A stretch of 34,281 bases of DNA from Azohydromonas aeria (lineage in GTDB: Bacteria; Pseudomonadota; Gammaproteobacteria; Burkholderiales; Burkholderiaceae_C): the NCBI RefSeq assembly GCF_009760915.1, contig NZ_VIDQ01000079.1, forward strand, positions 1-34,281, written 5' to 3'. The notes below the pieces were generated by a model. The model was not told where the DNA came from. It saw only the letters and a list, made by a program, of their open reading frames with translations, and did not search any database. The translations under genes and the position numbers were made by a program. The first letter of the stretch is position 1. Each line of letters opens with the position of its first letter. Shown here piece after piece: positions 1 through 8,033 of this stretch.

Positions 1-554
1 AGCCCGCCGCCCGGGCGCGGCGCGTCGCCCGCCGGGGCAGGTCCCGCCGGCGGCGTGGCCGAGGCCGGCGCCGCGGCGGGCGTGCGCACGGCCACCGGCG
101 GCCGCACGGGCGCGTAGGCATCGCGGATGAGCCGCTGCGCGTGGTCCACCAGCCAGCGGCCGCCGTCGATCTGGACATAGACGTAGCCCTGGTCGTAGAG
201 GTCGCGGTCGGCGTCCTCCCAGGGCTTGAACCACAGCCGCAGGATGCGCGGCGGGGAGCGCAGGGCGCTGGCCGGGGAGCCCGGCGTCCCCGGCGCGGTC
301 GCTGGCAGGGCGGCGGCGGCCGGTGCCGGGCCTGCGGTGGCCGGCCCGGGTGCCCCGGTGCGGGCGCGCTGGGCGGGCAGGTTGCTGGCCAGGGCGTTGG
401 CGTAGGTCCCGGAGACCGACTGGCAGGCCACGCCCGCGGGCGCCTTGCAGGCGTAGCTCGACGAGCCGTCCAGGCCGGAGAGGTTCGTGCAGGCGCCGCA
501 CAGCACCGCGGCAATGGCCGCGGCCAGCCGGGCGCGATCCGGGCCGCGGCTCAT
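1..554 (-). CDS. traV: TraV-like type IV secretion lipoprotein (3' end outside window)
   Basis: Outer-membrane lipoprotein of the F-type conjugative secretion core, the counterpart of VirB7. The ATG at 554 overlaps the stop of the DsbC-like gene (ATGA). The N-terminus has a hydrophobic stretch ending in a lipobox-like LCGAC, followed by CTNLSGLDGSSSYACKAP, typical of TraV with its conserved cysteines. Further on the sequence LRLWFKPWEDADRDLYDQG and then YVYVQIDGGRWLVDH is also typical of the family. The last visible stretch is rich in Pro, Ala and Gly. The frame stays open to base 1, so about 184 codons are visible and the C-terminus is missing from the window. It is expected to sit with TraB and TraK in the outer-membrane channel. 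Family assignment is firm; full length is unknown. Confidence 0.88.
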   Translation of the reverse strand, partial: MSRGPDRARLAAAIAAVLCGACTNLSGLDGSSSYACKAPAGVACQSVSGTYANALASNLPAQRARTGAPGPATAGPAPAAAALPATAPGTPGSPASALRSPPRILRLWFKPWEDADRDLYDQGYVYVQIDGGRWLVDHAQRLIRDAYAPVRPPVAVRTPAAAPASATPPAGPAPAGDAPRPGGG

Positions 555-1348
555 GGCCGCCGCTCCTGCGCCGCGCGGGCGAGCCGCTCCTCGATCACGG
601 CCCGGGCGACATGGCCCTCGGTGCGCGTGCCGTCGGCCCAGAGCAGGGTGGGCGTCCCTTGCACGCCGAGCCGGCGCGCCAGGGCCGCGTTGCGCTCGAC
701 GGGGTGCTCGCAGCGCGCGGCCGGGTCCGGTGCCGGGGTGTCGCCCTGCAGCATCGCGCGGCGCCAGGCCTGCCCGCGGTCGCGGGCGCACCAGATGGCC
801 ACCGGCCGCTCCAGGCCCTGGAACGGCACCAGGAAGGTGTGGATCGTGACGTCGTCCAGGCCCGTGAGCTCCTGCTCCAGCAGGCGGCAGAAACCGCAGG
901 CCGGGTCGCTGAAGACGGCGACATGGCGCCGGCCGCGGCCGTGCACGGTCGTGATGGCATCGGCCCAGGGCAGGGCGTCGAAGGCCACCGGCTCGCCTGG
1001 CGCCGGCTGTGCCTCGCCGGGCGTGGCCACGGTGGCGGCGGCCGCGGCGAGGCGCGGGCCGGTCAGGTCCGTCATCGTCCGCGTGTCGAACAGCCGGCCG
1101 AACACGAAGTGGCGCGGGCTGCGGTCCGAGACGTAGGCCACGTTGGCACCCATCCAGACCTCGTAGAGGCCGGGCACGGGCGAGCGCGTCACCTGCGTGA
1201 AGCGGGTCTGCGGATGCGCCCGGCGCAGTTCGTCCAGCAGCCGGGCCTCGTCGGGCCGCGCGGCGTGTACCGTGGCGGCGAGCGCGCACCCCAGCAGCGC
1301 GAGGAGGACGGCCGCGCGCGGCCGCGGGCGGTGCTCAGTAGCGGCCAT
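551..1348 (-). CDS. dsbC: DsbC-like periplasmic thiol:disulfide oxidoreductase of the transfer operon
   Basis: Predicted 265 residues. A signal peptide covers about residues 10-30 (hydrophobic run ending AATVHAA). A small dimerisation-like N-terminal domain precedes a thioredoxin-fold domain with the redox motif CGFC at about 151-154 (preceded by FSDPA) and the cis-proline loop GVQGTPTLLW near residue 230. These features match DsbC/DsbG and the disulfide isomerases found in F-type and SXT-type transfer operons, where they help fold cysteine-rich Tra proteins such as TraV. Additional cysteines (WCARDRGQAW region and RCEHP) are typical of the family. The start overlaps the TraB stop by 14 bases and its stop overlaps the TraV start, so it is translationally coupled in the tra operon. 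Confidence 0.88.
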   Translation of the reverse strand: MAATEHRPRPRAAVLLALLGCALAATVHAARPDEARLLDELRRAHPQTRFTQVTRSPVPGLYEVWMGANVAYVSDRSPRHFVFGRLFDTRTMTDLTGPRLAAAAATVATPGEAQPAPGEPVAFDALPWADAITTVHGRGRRHVAVFSDPACGFCRLLEQELTGLDDVTIHTFLVPFQGLERPVAIWCARDRGQAWRRAMLQGDTPAPDPAARCEHPVERNAALARRLGVQGTPTLLWADGTRTEGHVARAVIEERLARAAQERRP

Positions 1349-2723
1349 CGTCGTTGCCCTCCAGGTACCGTTCCTCGGGCGGGACCGCGGCGGCGTCGGG
1401 CTCGGCCGCGGCCGTCGCCGTCGGCACGTCCACGCGCACGCCCCTGGTGATCACCACGTCGATCTCGCGGCCGGCATCGACCTCGATCACCGGGAAGGTG
1501 TTCTCGGCGAGCTTGATGTAGTACTGGGCCAGCCGGTCCAGCGCGCGCCCCACGCCGTGGCCGAGCCCGGCCCGGTAGGCGTCGGCGCCCGTGGTGGTGG
1601 CGATGGTGCCCAGCGCGGAGGTGCTGTAGCTGGTCGAGGAGGTGGCGATCCCCTGGCCGATGCCGCTGACGACCCCGGCCAGCAGCGCGTTGGCCAGCAT
1701 CTGGCCCTGCTTGGTGACCAGGCGCCCGCGCATGCCGACCTTGCCGTCCTCGCCGTGGACCGTGCCCTGGATCCGGACCTCCAGCGCGGAGCCGTCGGGG
1801 CGCACGCACGACAGGCTCTCGGTACGCAGGTAGGCCCGCTCCGAGCTGATGTCGCCGTAGCCCGCGGCCACCACGAAGCACTCACGGTACTCGCCGCGGA
1901 AGCGGTTGGGCAGCACCGTGTCGTCCGAGAGCCGGATGAGCACCGGGTGCGGGTTGGACTGCGCCTGCCCGCCCGTGGGCGCGTCCAGGCCGCCCAGCAG
2001 CGTGCCGCGCGTGAAGCTCACGGGCAGGAAGCCCGCGGCGCCCCGGGCCTCGCCCGCGGCCGGCGCATCGCCCCGTACCGCGCCCGCCTTGTCCGCGGCG
2101 GCGCGCTGCGTGACGGCGACGCGCGTGAGCGCCGGCTCCGGCGGCTCCGGGTCGAGCGCGGGCAGCGGTGCGGCCAGCGAGGCCATGGGCAGCGGCGGCA
2201 GGCCCGGCGGCAGGGCGCCCGGCACGGGCGTCGCCGCCAGTCCGGCCGGCCGGGGTGCCGGCAGCGGCGGGACGGCGGGCGCCGGGGCCGGAAGGGCCGA
2301 CGCGGCGGGAAGCGCGGCGGGTGCGGAGGCCGGCGCCCTGGCCGGCGTCGCGGCCGTCAGGCGCTGCTCCAGCTCGGCGAAGCGCTGCATCGTGCGGGCC
2401 TCGAAGGCCTGCCGGTCCTTGTTGAGCCGCTCCTGCTCCTGGCGCTCGCTCTCGTAGCGGGCGAGCTTGCTGCCCGCCGTGCCGACCCACTGGTCGACCG
2501 GGTTCACCTGGCCGCCCGGTGGCATCACGCCGATGCGGGTGACGTGGTCCTCGGCCTTGGCCCGCGGGCCCGGCGGCCGCTCCTGGCGGCCGTGGTCGGC
2601 CAGGGCGAACACGGCCCACAGCAGGCCGATGCCGCCGGCCAGGAGGGCGGCCAGCAGCGCAAACTGGCGCTGCCGGGGCGTCAGGCGCTCCAGCAGCCGT
2701 TTCAGCACGGCGGGGCGGTTCAT
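1335..2723 (-). CDS. traB: TraB, VirB10-like channel scaffold of the conjugative secretion system
   Basis: Predicted 462 residues. I place the start at the ATG at 2723, which overlaps the TraK stop (ATGA); the frame is open further upstream but there the sequence is Arg/Pro-rich and inside TraK. Order of parts: one inner-membrane helix at about 22-43, a charged coiled-coil-like stretch at about 85-125 (YESERQEQERLNKDRQAFE), a Pro/Ala-rich linker at about 125-200, and a C-terminal VirB10/TrbI beta-barrel domain (SDDTVLPNRF..GEYRECFVVAAGYG; ALEVRIQGTVHGEDGKVGMRG). This protein spans from inner to outer membrane and links TraK/TraV to the inner-membrane complex. Length matches F TraB (about 475). 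Confidence 0.92.
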   Translation of the reverse strand: MNRPAVLKRLLERLTPRQRQFALLAALLAGGIGLLWAVFALADHGRQERPPGPRAKAEDHVTRIGVMPPGGQVNPVDQWVGTAGSKLARYESERQEQERLNKDRQAFEARTMQRFAELEQRLTAATPARAPASAPAALPAASALPAPAPAVPPLPAPRPAGLAATPVPGALPPGLPPLPMASLAAPLPALDPEPPEPALTRVAVTQRAAADKAGAVRGDAPAAGEARGAAGFLPVSFTRGTLLGGLDAPTGGQAQSNPHPVLIRLSDDTVLPNRFRGEYRECFVVAAGYGDISSERAYLRTESLSCVRPDGSALEVRIQGTVHGEDGKVGMRGRLVTKQGQMLANALLAGVVSGIGQGIATSSTSYSTSALGTIATTTGADAYRAGLGHGVGRALDRLAQYYIKLAENTFPVIEVDAGREIDVVITRGVRVDVPTATAAAEPDAAAVPPEERYLEGNDDGRY

Positions 2724-3586
2724 CGCTCGCCCCCGCGCCGGATCACGAACACGCTGGTGCTGTCGCCGGGCCGCAGGTTGTGGTTCTCCACGGCCACGCC
2801 GAGCACCTGGCCGCCGGTTAGGCTGTCGGGCCGGTCGAACTCCTGCTCCGCCAGCACCATCACGGCCCCTCCGGTGTTCTGCAGCAGGTACTTCTCGCCC
2901 CACAGCCCGCGCCCCTCGTAGCGGCGCATGAGCGAGAAGCGGCTGCCGGCCCAGAGCTGCACCGGTTGGCCCACCTCCTCGACCCGGATGTCGCCCGGCA
3001 CCCGGTCGGAGGCCATCGCCACCAGCATCGCCTTCATCGCCCGAACGTGGTGGGCCGGGGGGCTGGCGGAGGCCGTCCCGTTCGCGGCGGACCCCGCGCG
3101 TCCGCCGCTGCGGTCGCGGATGACGATGGTGTCGGCCGGCGTGTCGGCGCGCTGCAGCAGCAGCGTGTAGGTCGCGCGCGCCGAGGACACGAACAGGCTG
3201 ACCGGCCTGCCGCCGTCGCGGCCGCGCGCGGACGGGCGCACGTAGATCTCGCCCTTGTCGCGGTCACACTCGACCACCAGGTCGGCCGTGCTCCGGGCGG
3301 TCGGGACCGCCCCGGCCGCCGCGCCGCCGGGCACGTCGCCGCACGCGCCGGCCTGCACGTTGCCGAACACGTCGACGATCGGCGCGCCCTCGATGCGGAT
3401 GCGCGTGGGCTCGCGGGTCGACAGCGCGGCCCGCACCGTCACGCCGTCGCGCGCCTCCACCACCTGCAGCGCACGGGACGGCGGTGCGTGCAGCAGGGCC
3501 AGCAGGCCCGCCGCCGCGGCAGCGTGCCGGCACAGGGCGACCTCCATGCCGCGCAGGCGGGACGGGGCCGGGTCAGGACGCCTCAT
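2720..3586 (-). CDS. traK: TraK, VirB9-like secretin-type component
   Basis: Predicted 288 residues. The start at 3586 overlaps the TraE stop by 14 bases and has an AAGGAG Shine-Dalgarno sequence seven bases upstream; an internal ATG at 3547 is an alternative. A hydrophobic signal segment (AAAAAGLLALLHA) precedes the mature domain, which begins ALQVVEARDGVTVRAALS, the N-terminal pattern of the TraK/VirB9 family. The C-terminal part (FSLMRRYEGRGLWGEKYLL and VLGVAVENHNLRPGDSTSV) fits the conserved C-terminal domain that binds TraV. It acts in the periplasm/outer membrane as part of the core complex. A Gly/Ala-rich insertion lies near residues 90-100 and 165-185. Its stop overlaps the TraB start. 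Confidence 0.87.
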   Translation of the reverse strand: MRRPDPAPSRLRGMEVALCRHAAAAAGLLALLHAPPSRALQVVEARDGVTVRAALSTREPTRIRIEGAPIVDVFGNVQAGACGDVPGGAAAGAVPTARSTADLVVECDRDKGEIYVRPSARGRDGGRPVSLFVSSARATYTLLLQRADTPADTIVIRDRSGGRAGSAANGTASASPPAHHVRAMKAMLVAMASDRVPGDIRVEEVGQPVQLWAGSRFSLMRRYEGRGLWGEKYLLQNTGGAVMVLAEQEFDRPDSLTGGQVLGVAVENHNLRPGDSTSVFVIRRGGER

Positions 3587-4139
3587 GGGGCAGCTCCTTG
3601 AAGGTCTTGAGATGGATGCGCCCGCCCGCGTAGCGGAACTCGACCAGGTAGGCCCGGCTGTCGTTGCTCGTCTCCTGGCCGTTGACCAGCGTGCGCAGGC
3701 GCCCGCGCACGACCACCGACTGGCTCGCCTCGCTGGGCCGCAGCTCCTGCGGCGCGAAGGAGGTGCTGGCGTTGATGCGCTTGAGGCGGGCGGCCTCCAG
3801 CTCCTGGCGCGTCTTCAGCGCCCCGTGCTGGTCCGGCTCGACGTAGCCCAGCAGCACGTCCTTCTTCCAGTCGATGGACGCGGGCGTGACGTCGAGCACC
3901 AGCCAGGCGACGAAGGCGGCCATCTGCTCCAGGTAGGCGCTGCTGGCGCGGTCGCGCGTGACCCAGAACGAGCGGTCGATGGCGGGCGGCACGATGACGG
4001 TGCGCTGCGTGCCCAGCAGCCACAGGATCACCGCCAGGGCCAGCAGCAGTGCCGCCGCCATCGCGCCCACCGCCACGCCCAGCACGGCGTTGCGCCGGCG
4101 CAGGTCCTTCAGGTCGGCGCTGAGCCTCGGGAAGTCCAT
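3573..4139 (-). CDS. traE: TraE, VirB5/VirB8-class inner-membrane transfer protein
   Basis: Predicted 188 residues, the size expected of F TraE. One N-terminal membrane helix (about 20-45, VLGVAVGAMAAALLLALAV) is followed by a periplasmic domain with the family sequence RSFWVTRDRASSAYLEQMAA and FVAWLVLDVTPASIDWKK. TraE is an inner-membrane assembly factor of the conjugative pilus and channel; its periplasmic domain is structurally VirB8-like. The gene sits between TraL (18 bases upstream) and TraK (14-base overlap), the conserved L-E-K-B order of F-type systems. Assignment is by sequence pattern and order; nothing unusual is seen. Confidence 0.9.
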   Translation of the reverse strand: MDFPRLSADLKDLRRRNAVLGVAVGAMAAALLLALAVILWLLGTQRTVIVPPAIDRSFWVTRDRASSAYLEQMAAFVAWLVLDVTPASIDWKKDVLLGYVEPDQHGALKTRQELEAARLKRINASTSFAPQELRPSEASQSVVVRGRLRTLVNGQETSNDSRAYLVEFRYAGGRIHLKTFKELPHEAS

Positions 4140-4157
4140 GGCCCTTCCTGCGCCCGG

Positions 4158-4457
4158 TCAGCCCACCATGCGGCGGATGTGCGACGGCGGCGTCGCCGTC
4201 ATGGCCGACAGCGGGTTGGTCGGCAGGTGCCAGTACAGGCAGTGCAGGGCGAAGGCCGGATGCCGGTCGGCCTTGACGCGCGCCACCCAGCGCGAGGCCA
4301 GGAAGCCGGCGAGCACGCACAGCGCGAACGCCAGCCCGGAGCCGGACAGGTAGCCCACGAACAGGCCCAGGATGGTAGGCGCCGCGACGTCGATGTCCCA
4401 GAAGCCGATCTTCCAGGGATCGTCCAGGCGGCGCGGGATGTAGGTGTCGTCTTGCAT
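4158..4457 (-). CDS. traL: TraL, small inner-membrane pilus assembly protein (VirB3-like)
   Basis: Predicted 99 residues. It begins MQDDTYIPRRLDDPWKIGFW, the conserved N-terminus of TraL, and carries two adjacent hydrophobic segments (about 28-60) followed by a cytoplasmic tail. TraL corresponds to VirB3 and is needed for pilus assembly with the TraC ATPase, which is not in this window. The gene starts 33 bases after the pilin stop and ends 18 bases before TraE. The hydrophobic segments contain more Gly and Ala than the F protein, in line with the high GC content. Confidence 0.9.
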   Translation of the reverse strand: MQDDTYIPRRLDDPWKIGFWDIDVAAPTILGLFVGYLSGSGLAFALCVLAGFLASRWVARVKADRHPAFALHCLYWHLPTNPLSAMTATPPSHIRRMVG

Positions 4458-4490
4458 GGCAGGCCTCTGCTGCAGCCGGGGCCGCGTGCC

Positions 4491-4844
4491 TCAGACGACG
4501 GCGCCCATGATGGCGCCGCCGATGACGAGCCCGACCGCGGCGAAGATCGCCAGCCCGACGTAGGACAGCACCGGTCCGAAGTTGCGCAGCGCCGCCAGCG
4601 AGATCAGGGCCACCACGAAGCCGATGAAGCCGACCAGCGCCTTGATGCCCGGCCCCAGCGCCGCGATCTGCGTCAGCGCGGAGGTCATGGGCCCGTCGAT
4701 GCCGGTGAAGCCCACGAGGTCGAGCGCCTGCGCGGGCGACGCGATGCCCAGGGCCAGCATGGCAAGCGCCAGGAGCGCCACGGCGGACTTTCCGCGGCGT
4801 GGCGGTCGGGCAGGAACGGCGGCAGGGGAAGCGGTGACGGGCAT
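4491..4844 (-). CDS. traA: TraA-like conjugative pilin precursor
   Basis: Predicted 117 residues from the ATG at 4844, which has a strong GGAGG ribosome binding site; the frame is open upstream to a GTG at 4985, but without that support. A basic N-terminus (PPRRGKS) and a long hydrophobic signal end in PAQA at about 37-40, a signal peptidase I site. The mature part of about 77 residues starts LDLVGFTGIDGPM and holds two hydrophobic helices (FIGFVVALISLAALRN and YVGLAIFAAVGLVIGGAI), as in F-like pilins. It would form the extracellular mating pilus. The position directly before TraL matches the F order A-L-E-K-B. In SXT the pilin gene lies later, so this detail is F-like. Confidence 0.85.
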   Translation of the reverse strand: MPVTASPAAVPARPPRRGKSAVALLALAMLALGIASPAQALDLVGFTGIDGPMTSALTQIAALGPGIKALVGFIGFVVALISLAALRNFGPVLSYVGLAIFAAVGLVIGGAIMGAVV

Positions 4845-4937
4845 GAGGGCCTCCGGTACGCGGTTCGGAAGGGGCAGGGGCGTGCGGCTGGAGCTGTCCG
4901 CCACACCGGGCGGCGCGTGGCTCCAGGGCGGCTGGAA

Positions 4938-4958
4938 CCGGGGCCGCAGCGGCCCCGG
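4938..4958 (-). terminator. Strong GC hairpin between OmpA-like gene and pilin
   Basis: Inverted repeat CCGGGGCCGC / GCGGCCCCGG with a one-base centre, in the 137-base gap between the OmpA-like stop (4982) and the pilin start (4844). There is no T-run, so it may be an attenuator or an mRNA-stabilising hairpin that raises pilin mRNA relative to the upstream genes rather than a full terminator. Confidence 0.45.
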
Positions 4959-4981
4959 GGCGGAGGCAGGAATGGCCCGCG

Positions 4982-5704
4982 TCACGCTCCGCTCCCCCGG
5001 TGCTCGACGAGGATCTCGACGCGCCTGTTCCGGCGCCGGCCTTCGGCGGTGTCGTCGTCCGCCGCGAGGCAGCAGGCGCCGCGGGCCTCGACCCGGATCG
5101 CCGATTCCAGGCGCGGCTGGCGCTGGCGCAGGCGGGCCGCGACCGCATCGGCGCGCGCCAGGGCCAGCGCCTGGTTGACCTGCGCCGGTCCGACGCCGTC
5201 GGTGTGGCCGATCACGAGGACGCTGCGCGCCGCCGGCACCCGGCTCGCGAGCGCGTCGATGGCGCGGCGTGCCGACGGGTCGAGCGCGGCCGAGCCGGAC
5301 GCGAAAAGGATCGTCGCCTGCAGCGTCTGCGGTCCGCCCCCGGCCGGGCTGGCGGGTTGTCCGGCCGGCACCGGAAGCCTTCCGGGGCCGGAGGGCGGGA
5401 GGACGGTTTCGTGCTCATCCAGCCCGGCCGCGACGCCTTCCAGCGCAGCGCCGGGTTCCGCCGGCGGCTCGGCGGCCAGGACCTTCGGCGTGCGCACCGG
5501 GCAGTCGGGCGGCAGGCAGGTCGTGAAGACCGCGTCGCGGCCGAAGTCCTGCTGCACGATCCGCGGCTGGAGCACCGACGCCTGCTGCCGCACCGGCGCG
5601 GCCGGCGGCTGCGATGCCGTCGGCCGTGCCGACGTGCAGGCCGAGAGGACGGTGCCGCACAGCAGCAGCGCGCCGCAGGGCCACACGAGGGCGCGGGCGT
5701 GCAT
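4982..5704 (-). CDS. OmpA-domain lipoprotein within the tra operon
   Basis: Predicted 240 residues. The ATG at 5704 overlaps the transglycosylase stop (TGATG). A lipoprotein signal (LLLCGTVLSAC) gives an acylated cysteine near residue 23. The middle is low-complexity and Pro/Ala-rich with four further cysteines. The C-terminal domain has the OmpA/Pal peptidoglycan-binding pattern: ATILFASGSAALDPSARRAI, then VLVIGHTDGVGPAQVNQALA with the invariant H-T-D-G, LARADAVAARL, and GRRRNRRVEILV. It should be anchored in the outer membrane and bind peptidoglycan non-covalently, perhaps fixing the secretion channel to the wall. The C-terminal domain call is firm; the role in conjugation is inferred from its place between a VirB1-type lysozyme and the pilin. 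Confidence 0.82.
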   Translation of the reverse strand: MHARALVWPCGALLLCGTVLSACTSARPTASQPPAAPVRQQASVLQPRIVQQDFGRDAVFTTCLPPDCPVRTPKVLAAEPPAEPGAALEGVAAGLDEHETVLPPSGPGRLPVPAGQPASPAGGGPQTLQATILFASGSAALDPSARRAIDALASRVPAARSVLVIGHTDGVGPAQVNQALALARADAVAARLRQRQPRLESAIRVEARGACCLAADDDTAEGRRRNRRVEILVEHRGSGA

Positions 5705-6201
5705 CACGGCGACACCCCTGGGGCTGTGGTTGCGGCGACATCGGTATTGGGCCGTGTTCCGCGTGGCAGGCTGCGGAACACCCGCCACGCATAGCGCGCG
5801 CGTGCCTGCGTGCAGGCGTCGCCCTTGAGCCGCGAGCAGGCCGCGTTGTAGGAGCCCACGGCGTCCCAGGTCACGCCCCGGCGGGCGAAGGCCTCGGCCA
5901 GCAGCCAGGCGCCGACCTGGATGTTGGTGCACGGGTCGTGCAGCCGGGCCTCGGTGATGCCCAGGCGCGCCAGCCGGGGCAGGTGCCCACTGTTGATCTG
6001 CATGAGCCCGATGTCGTAGGTGCCCGTGCGCGCCTGGTGCGAGCGGTTCATCGCGCGCGGATCGAGGCCGGACTCGACCCGCGCGACGGCCACCAGCAGC
6101 TCGGGCGCGATGCCGTAGCGGCGGCCCGCGTCCTCCCAGCAGGCCCGTGCCTGCAGGGGCAGCCCGGTCGCCACGATCACTCCGGCAAGCAGCAGTCGCA
6201 T
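5704..6201 (-). CDS. VirB1-type lytic transglycosylase
   Basis: Predicted 165 residues with an N-terminal signal (LLLAGVIVATGLPLQARA). The SLT domain shows the catalytic glutamate in VARVESGLDPRAMN (near residue 43), then GTYDIGLMQINSGHLPRL and the C-terminal SYNAACSRLKG. These are the conserved blocks of family 1 transglycosylases. The enzyme would open peptidoglycan locally so that the secretion channel can be built. It is the first gene of the compact block that runs to TraV and follows a 149-base gap after the unknown gene at 6351-6845. A promoter could lie in that gap, but I see no convincing -35/-10 pair. Confidence 0.9.
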   Translation of the reverse strand: MRLLLAGVIVATGLPLQARACWEDAGRRYGIAPELLVAVARVESGLDPRAMNRSHQARTGTYDIGLMQINSGHLPRLARLGITEARLHDPCTNIQVGAWLLAEAFARRGVTWDAVGSYNAACSRLKGDACTQARARYAWRVFRSLPRGTRPNTDVAATTAPGVSP

Positions 6202-6350
6202 GGTGCGGTCCGTCGCGGTTCGATGCGGTCGGTCGCCTGCGGCGCAGGCGGCAGGACAGGGCCCGGCGCGGCCACGGTCGCGTCCGGTCCCGGGGTGTGC
6301 CGGCGGGGCGGTTTCAGCTGCAGCCGCCGGTCAGGCGGCGCGGGGCTGCA

Positions 6351-6845
6351 TCAGCCCGGGCGCGGCAGCCGCCATCGGCTGGAGCGGTCGGCCACGTTCA
6401 GCCGGGCCTGGTGCAGCACCCGGACATCCGTGTCGACCTGGCGTCGCGCCAGCGCGACGCAGGCGGTGGTCAGCTGGTCGAGCTGGAAGTTGGGGTGGGG
6501 ATGCCGGTTCGCCGGTGAGCGCTGCAGGGCCTGCAGCAACTCGTACTGCGCTCGCCACATCGACTCGCGGCGACGCGGCGTGGTGGGCGGGCGCAGGACG
6601 AGCTCCGTGCGCAGGAACTGGAAGATGCGGGGCGCCGCGTCGTCATCGGTGAACACCAGCGACACGCAGGCGCCGATGAGGTCGGGAAAGCGGAACTTGG
6701 GCGCCACGTTGTCCTCGCTGTGCAGCAGGCCGTAGAGCCATTCGTGCTCCTCCAGCCACAGGCGCGTCTCGACGGTGTCCGAGGGCTCCGTGTCCGGTGC
6801 GGCCGGTGCCGCGGCAACTCGGGCGGGATGCAGGTCGCGGCTCAT
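6351..6845 (-). CDS. Unknown protein with an internal tandem duplication
   Basis: Predicted 164 residues, starting at the ATG at 6845 behind a good GGAGGAAG ribosome binding site. I do not recognise the family. No signal peptide or membrane segment is seen. After a Pro/Ala-rich N-terminus of about 25 residues, two similar blocks follow: residues 35-82 (centre KFRFPDLIGACVSLV) and 101-149 (centre NFQLDQLTTACVALA). Both keep the pattern F-x3-L-x2-ACV-x-L, an upstream L-x2-L and a downstream D-x3-R, so the protein seems to be a duplicated small helical domain. A DNA-binding role is possible, since ribbon-helix-helix-like units are of this size, but that is only a guess. It lies in the same direction as the tra genes. 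Confidence 0.7.
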   Translation of the reverse strand: MSRDLHPARVAAAPAAPDTEPSDTVETRLWLEEHEWLYGLLHSEDNVAPKFRFPDLIGACVSLVFTDDDAAPRIFQFLRTELVLRPPTTPRRRESMWRAQYELLQALQRSPANRHPHPNFQLDQLTTACVALARRQVDTDVRVLHQARLNVADRSSRWRLPRPG

Positions 6846-7023
6846 GCGGGCTTCCTCCGGCATCGACTGTGGCGGGCGGGGTGCTGTCCAGTGCATGCGC
6901 CCAAGGGTAGGCAGCCGCTGTGGCCGGATCCGGGTGAAAGGGGTGGCCTGCGAGGGGGGATTTCGCGATCAGGGTTGGGGCGGCCATCCATGGGCGATTC
7001 GAGCCCGGTCCGGATCCATTGCC

Positions 7024-7290
7024 ATCCCGTCGCGGGTTGGCGATCTTGGCGTGGATGGCCTTGGTGCGCGCCTTCTTGCCCGCGCGTTGCGCGGTGGCAA
7101 GCGCCGGCTCCAGGTCACGGTAGAAGCGCTGCGCGGCGACCTTCTCCCCACTGGACACCGACGCGAGCTCTTTCAGGCCCAGGTCGATGCCGATGCAGTC
7201 ACTCACGGGCGGCATGGGCAGCGGGCCGACGAAGTCAGGCTCGTTGACCGTGACGTTCAAGTACCAGCGCCCGCGCGCATATGCCGGGGT
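7024..7290 (-). pseudogene. tnpB: Remnant of an IS200/IS605-family TnpB (RNA-guided nuclease) gene
   Basis: About 85 codons in one frame resemble the middle of TnpB: GRWYLNVTVNEPDF, then the RuvC-I block CIGIDLGLKELASVSSGEKV with its catalytic aspartate, and FYRDLEPALATAQRAGKKARTKAIHAKIANPRRD. The family has about 350-450 residues. Here the N-terminal part is absent and similarity stops abruptly after IANPRRD, so the RuvC-II/III residues and zinc finger are lost. It cannot be active. No transposon ends could be placed. It marks past insertion and deletion in the cargo region. Confidence 0.75.
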
Positions 7291-7499
7291 TTCTCGCGGA
7301 GCCTTGTGACGAGCGCCAGCGCCGCAGGCACCGGGGCGGCCTCCGGCCAGCGCGTGAACTGATGGTCGGACGCGACCGCCCGGTGCTGGGCCAGGGCAGG
7401 GCCAAGTTCCGGCACCAGTTAGACAAGACGGCCGCGCGCGGCGTGGGAGTGCTGGCTGGGCACGGACAGGGTGCCCTCTTGTCTGGCGGGATGGTCAAC
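7291..7499. other. Intergenic stretch beside the TnpB remnant and RES toxin
   Basis: No supported gene. An inverted pair AGACAAG (7423-7429) / CTTGTCT (7478-7484) flanks a 48-base GC-rich segment just downstream of the RES toxin stop; it could be a weak terminator or the trace of an element end. Confidence 0.3.
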
Positions 7500-8033
7500 T
7501 CAGCTGCCCGGCGAGGGGGTGATCCGGCTCAGCACGCCGGCCGGGTCGTAGACGCGCATTTGCGATGCCGGCCGGCTGGAGCTGCCGTAGACCACGAGGT
7601 TGGTGCCACCCGGCCGCGCTTGCGAGGGGAACACGATGCCGTCCAGTCCGGCCGCCACCACGTCATCAGCCATGTACCAGGTGGGCGGCTCGATGGACTT
7701 GCCGAACCATTCGGCACGCCAGTCCACGGCGAAATCTGCCCAAAGTCGCGGCCAGCGCTCGGGGTCGAAACCAGCCCCCAGGTCGGCGACGCGCAGTCCC
7801 TGGGCAAAGAAGGTGCAGATAGTGCCTGGCGGCAACCAGGGGTTGTCCTGCTTGTACTCGGCCAGGGCGGTCACCTCGTCCATCGACAGGTACAGCGCCT
7901 CCTGGCCTGGCCGGTTGAACCGACCGCCGCGCCGCGCTGCCCCCATGCCGGACAGCGGCATGCCCGCATAGGCAGGCGAGATTACGCGGTAGCAGGCGAG
8001 CGGCTCATCTTGGCTGAGCGAGGCCAGGATCAT
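7500..8033 (-). CDS. RES-domain toxin of a type II toxin-antitoxin pair
   Basis: Predicted 177 residues from the ATG at 8033, which overlaps the antitoxin stop (ATGA). The RES fold is recognised by CYRVISPAYAGMP, GGRFNRPGQEALYLS, ALAEYKQ and the C-terminal VVYGSSSRP. RES toxins (MbcT, Res) are structurally related to ADP-ribosyltransferases and act by degrading or consuming NAD+. The conserved Arg, Tyr and Glu of the pocket are represented by CYR, ALYLS and ALAE. Antitoxin-first order and translational coupling are as usual for this family. It would stabilise the conjugative element or act in abortive infection. Confidence 0.88.
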   Translation of the reverse strand: MILASLSQDEPLACYRVISPAYAGMPLSGMGAARRGGRFNRPGQEALYLSMDEVTALAEYKQDNPWLPPGTICTFFAQGLRVADLGAGFDPERWPRLWADFAVDWRAEWFGKSIEPPTWYMADDVVAAGLDGIVFPSQARPGGTNLVVYGSSSRPASQMRVYDPAGVLSRITPSPGS

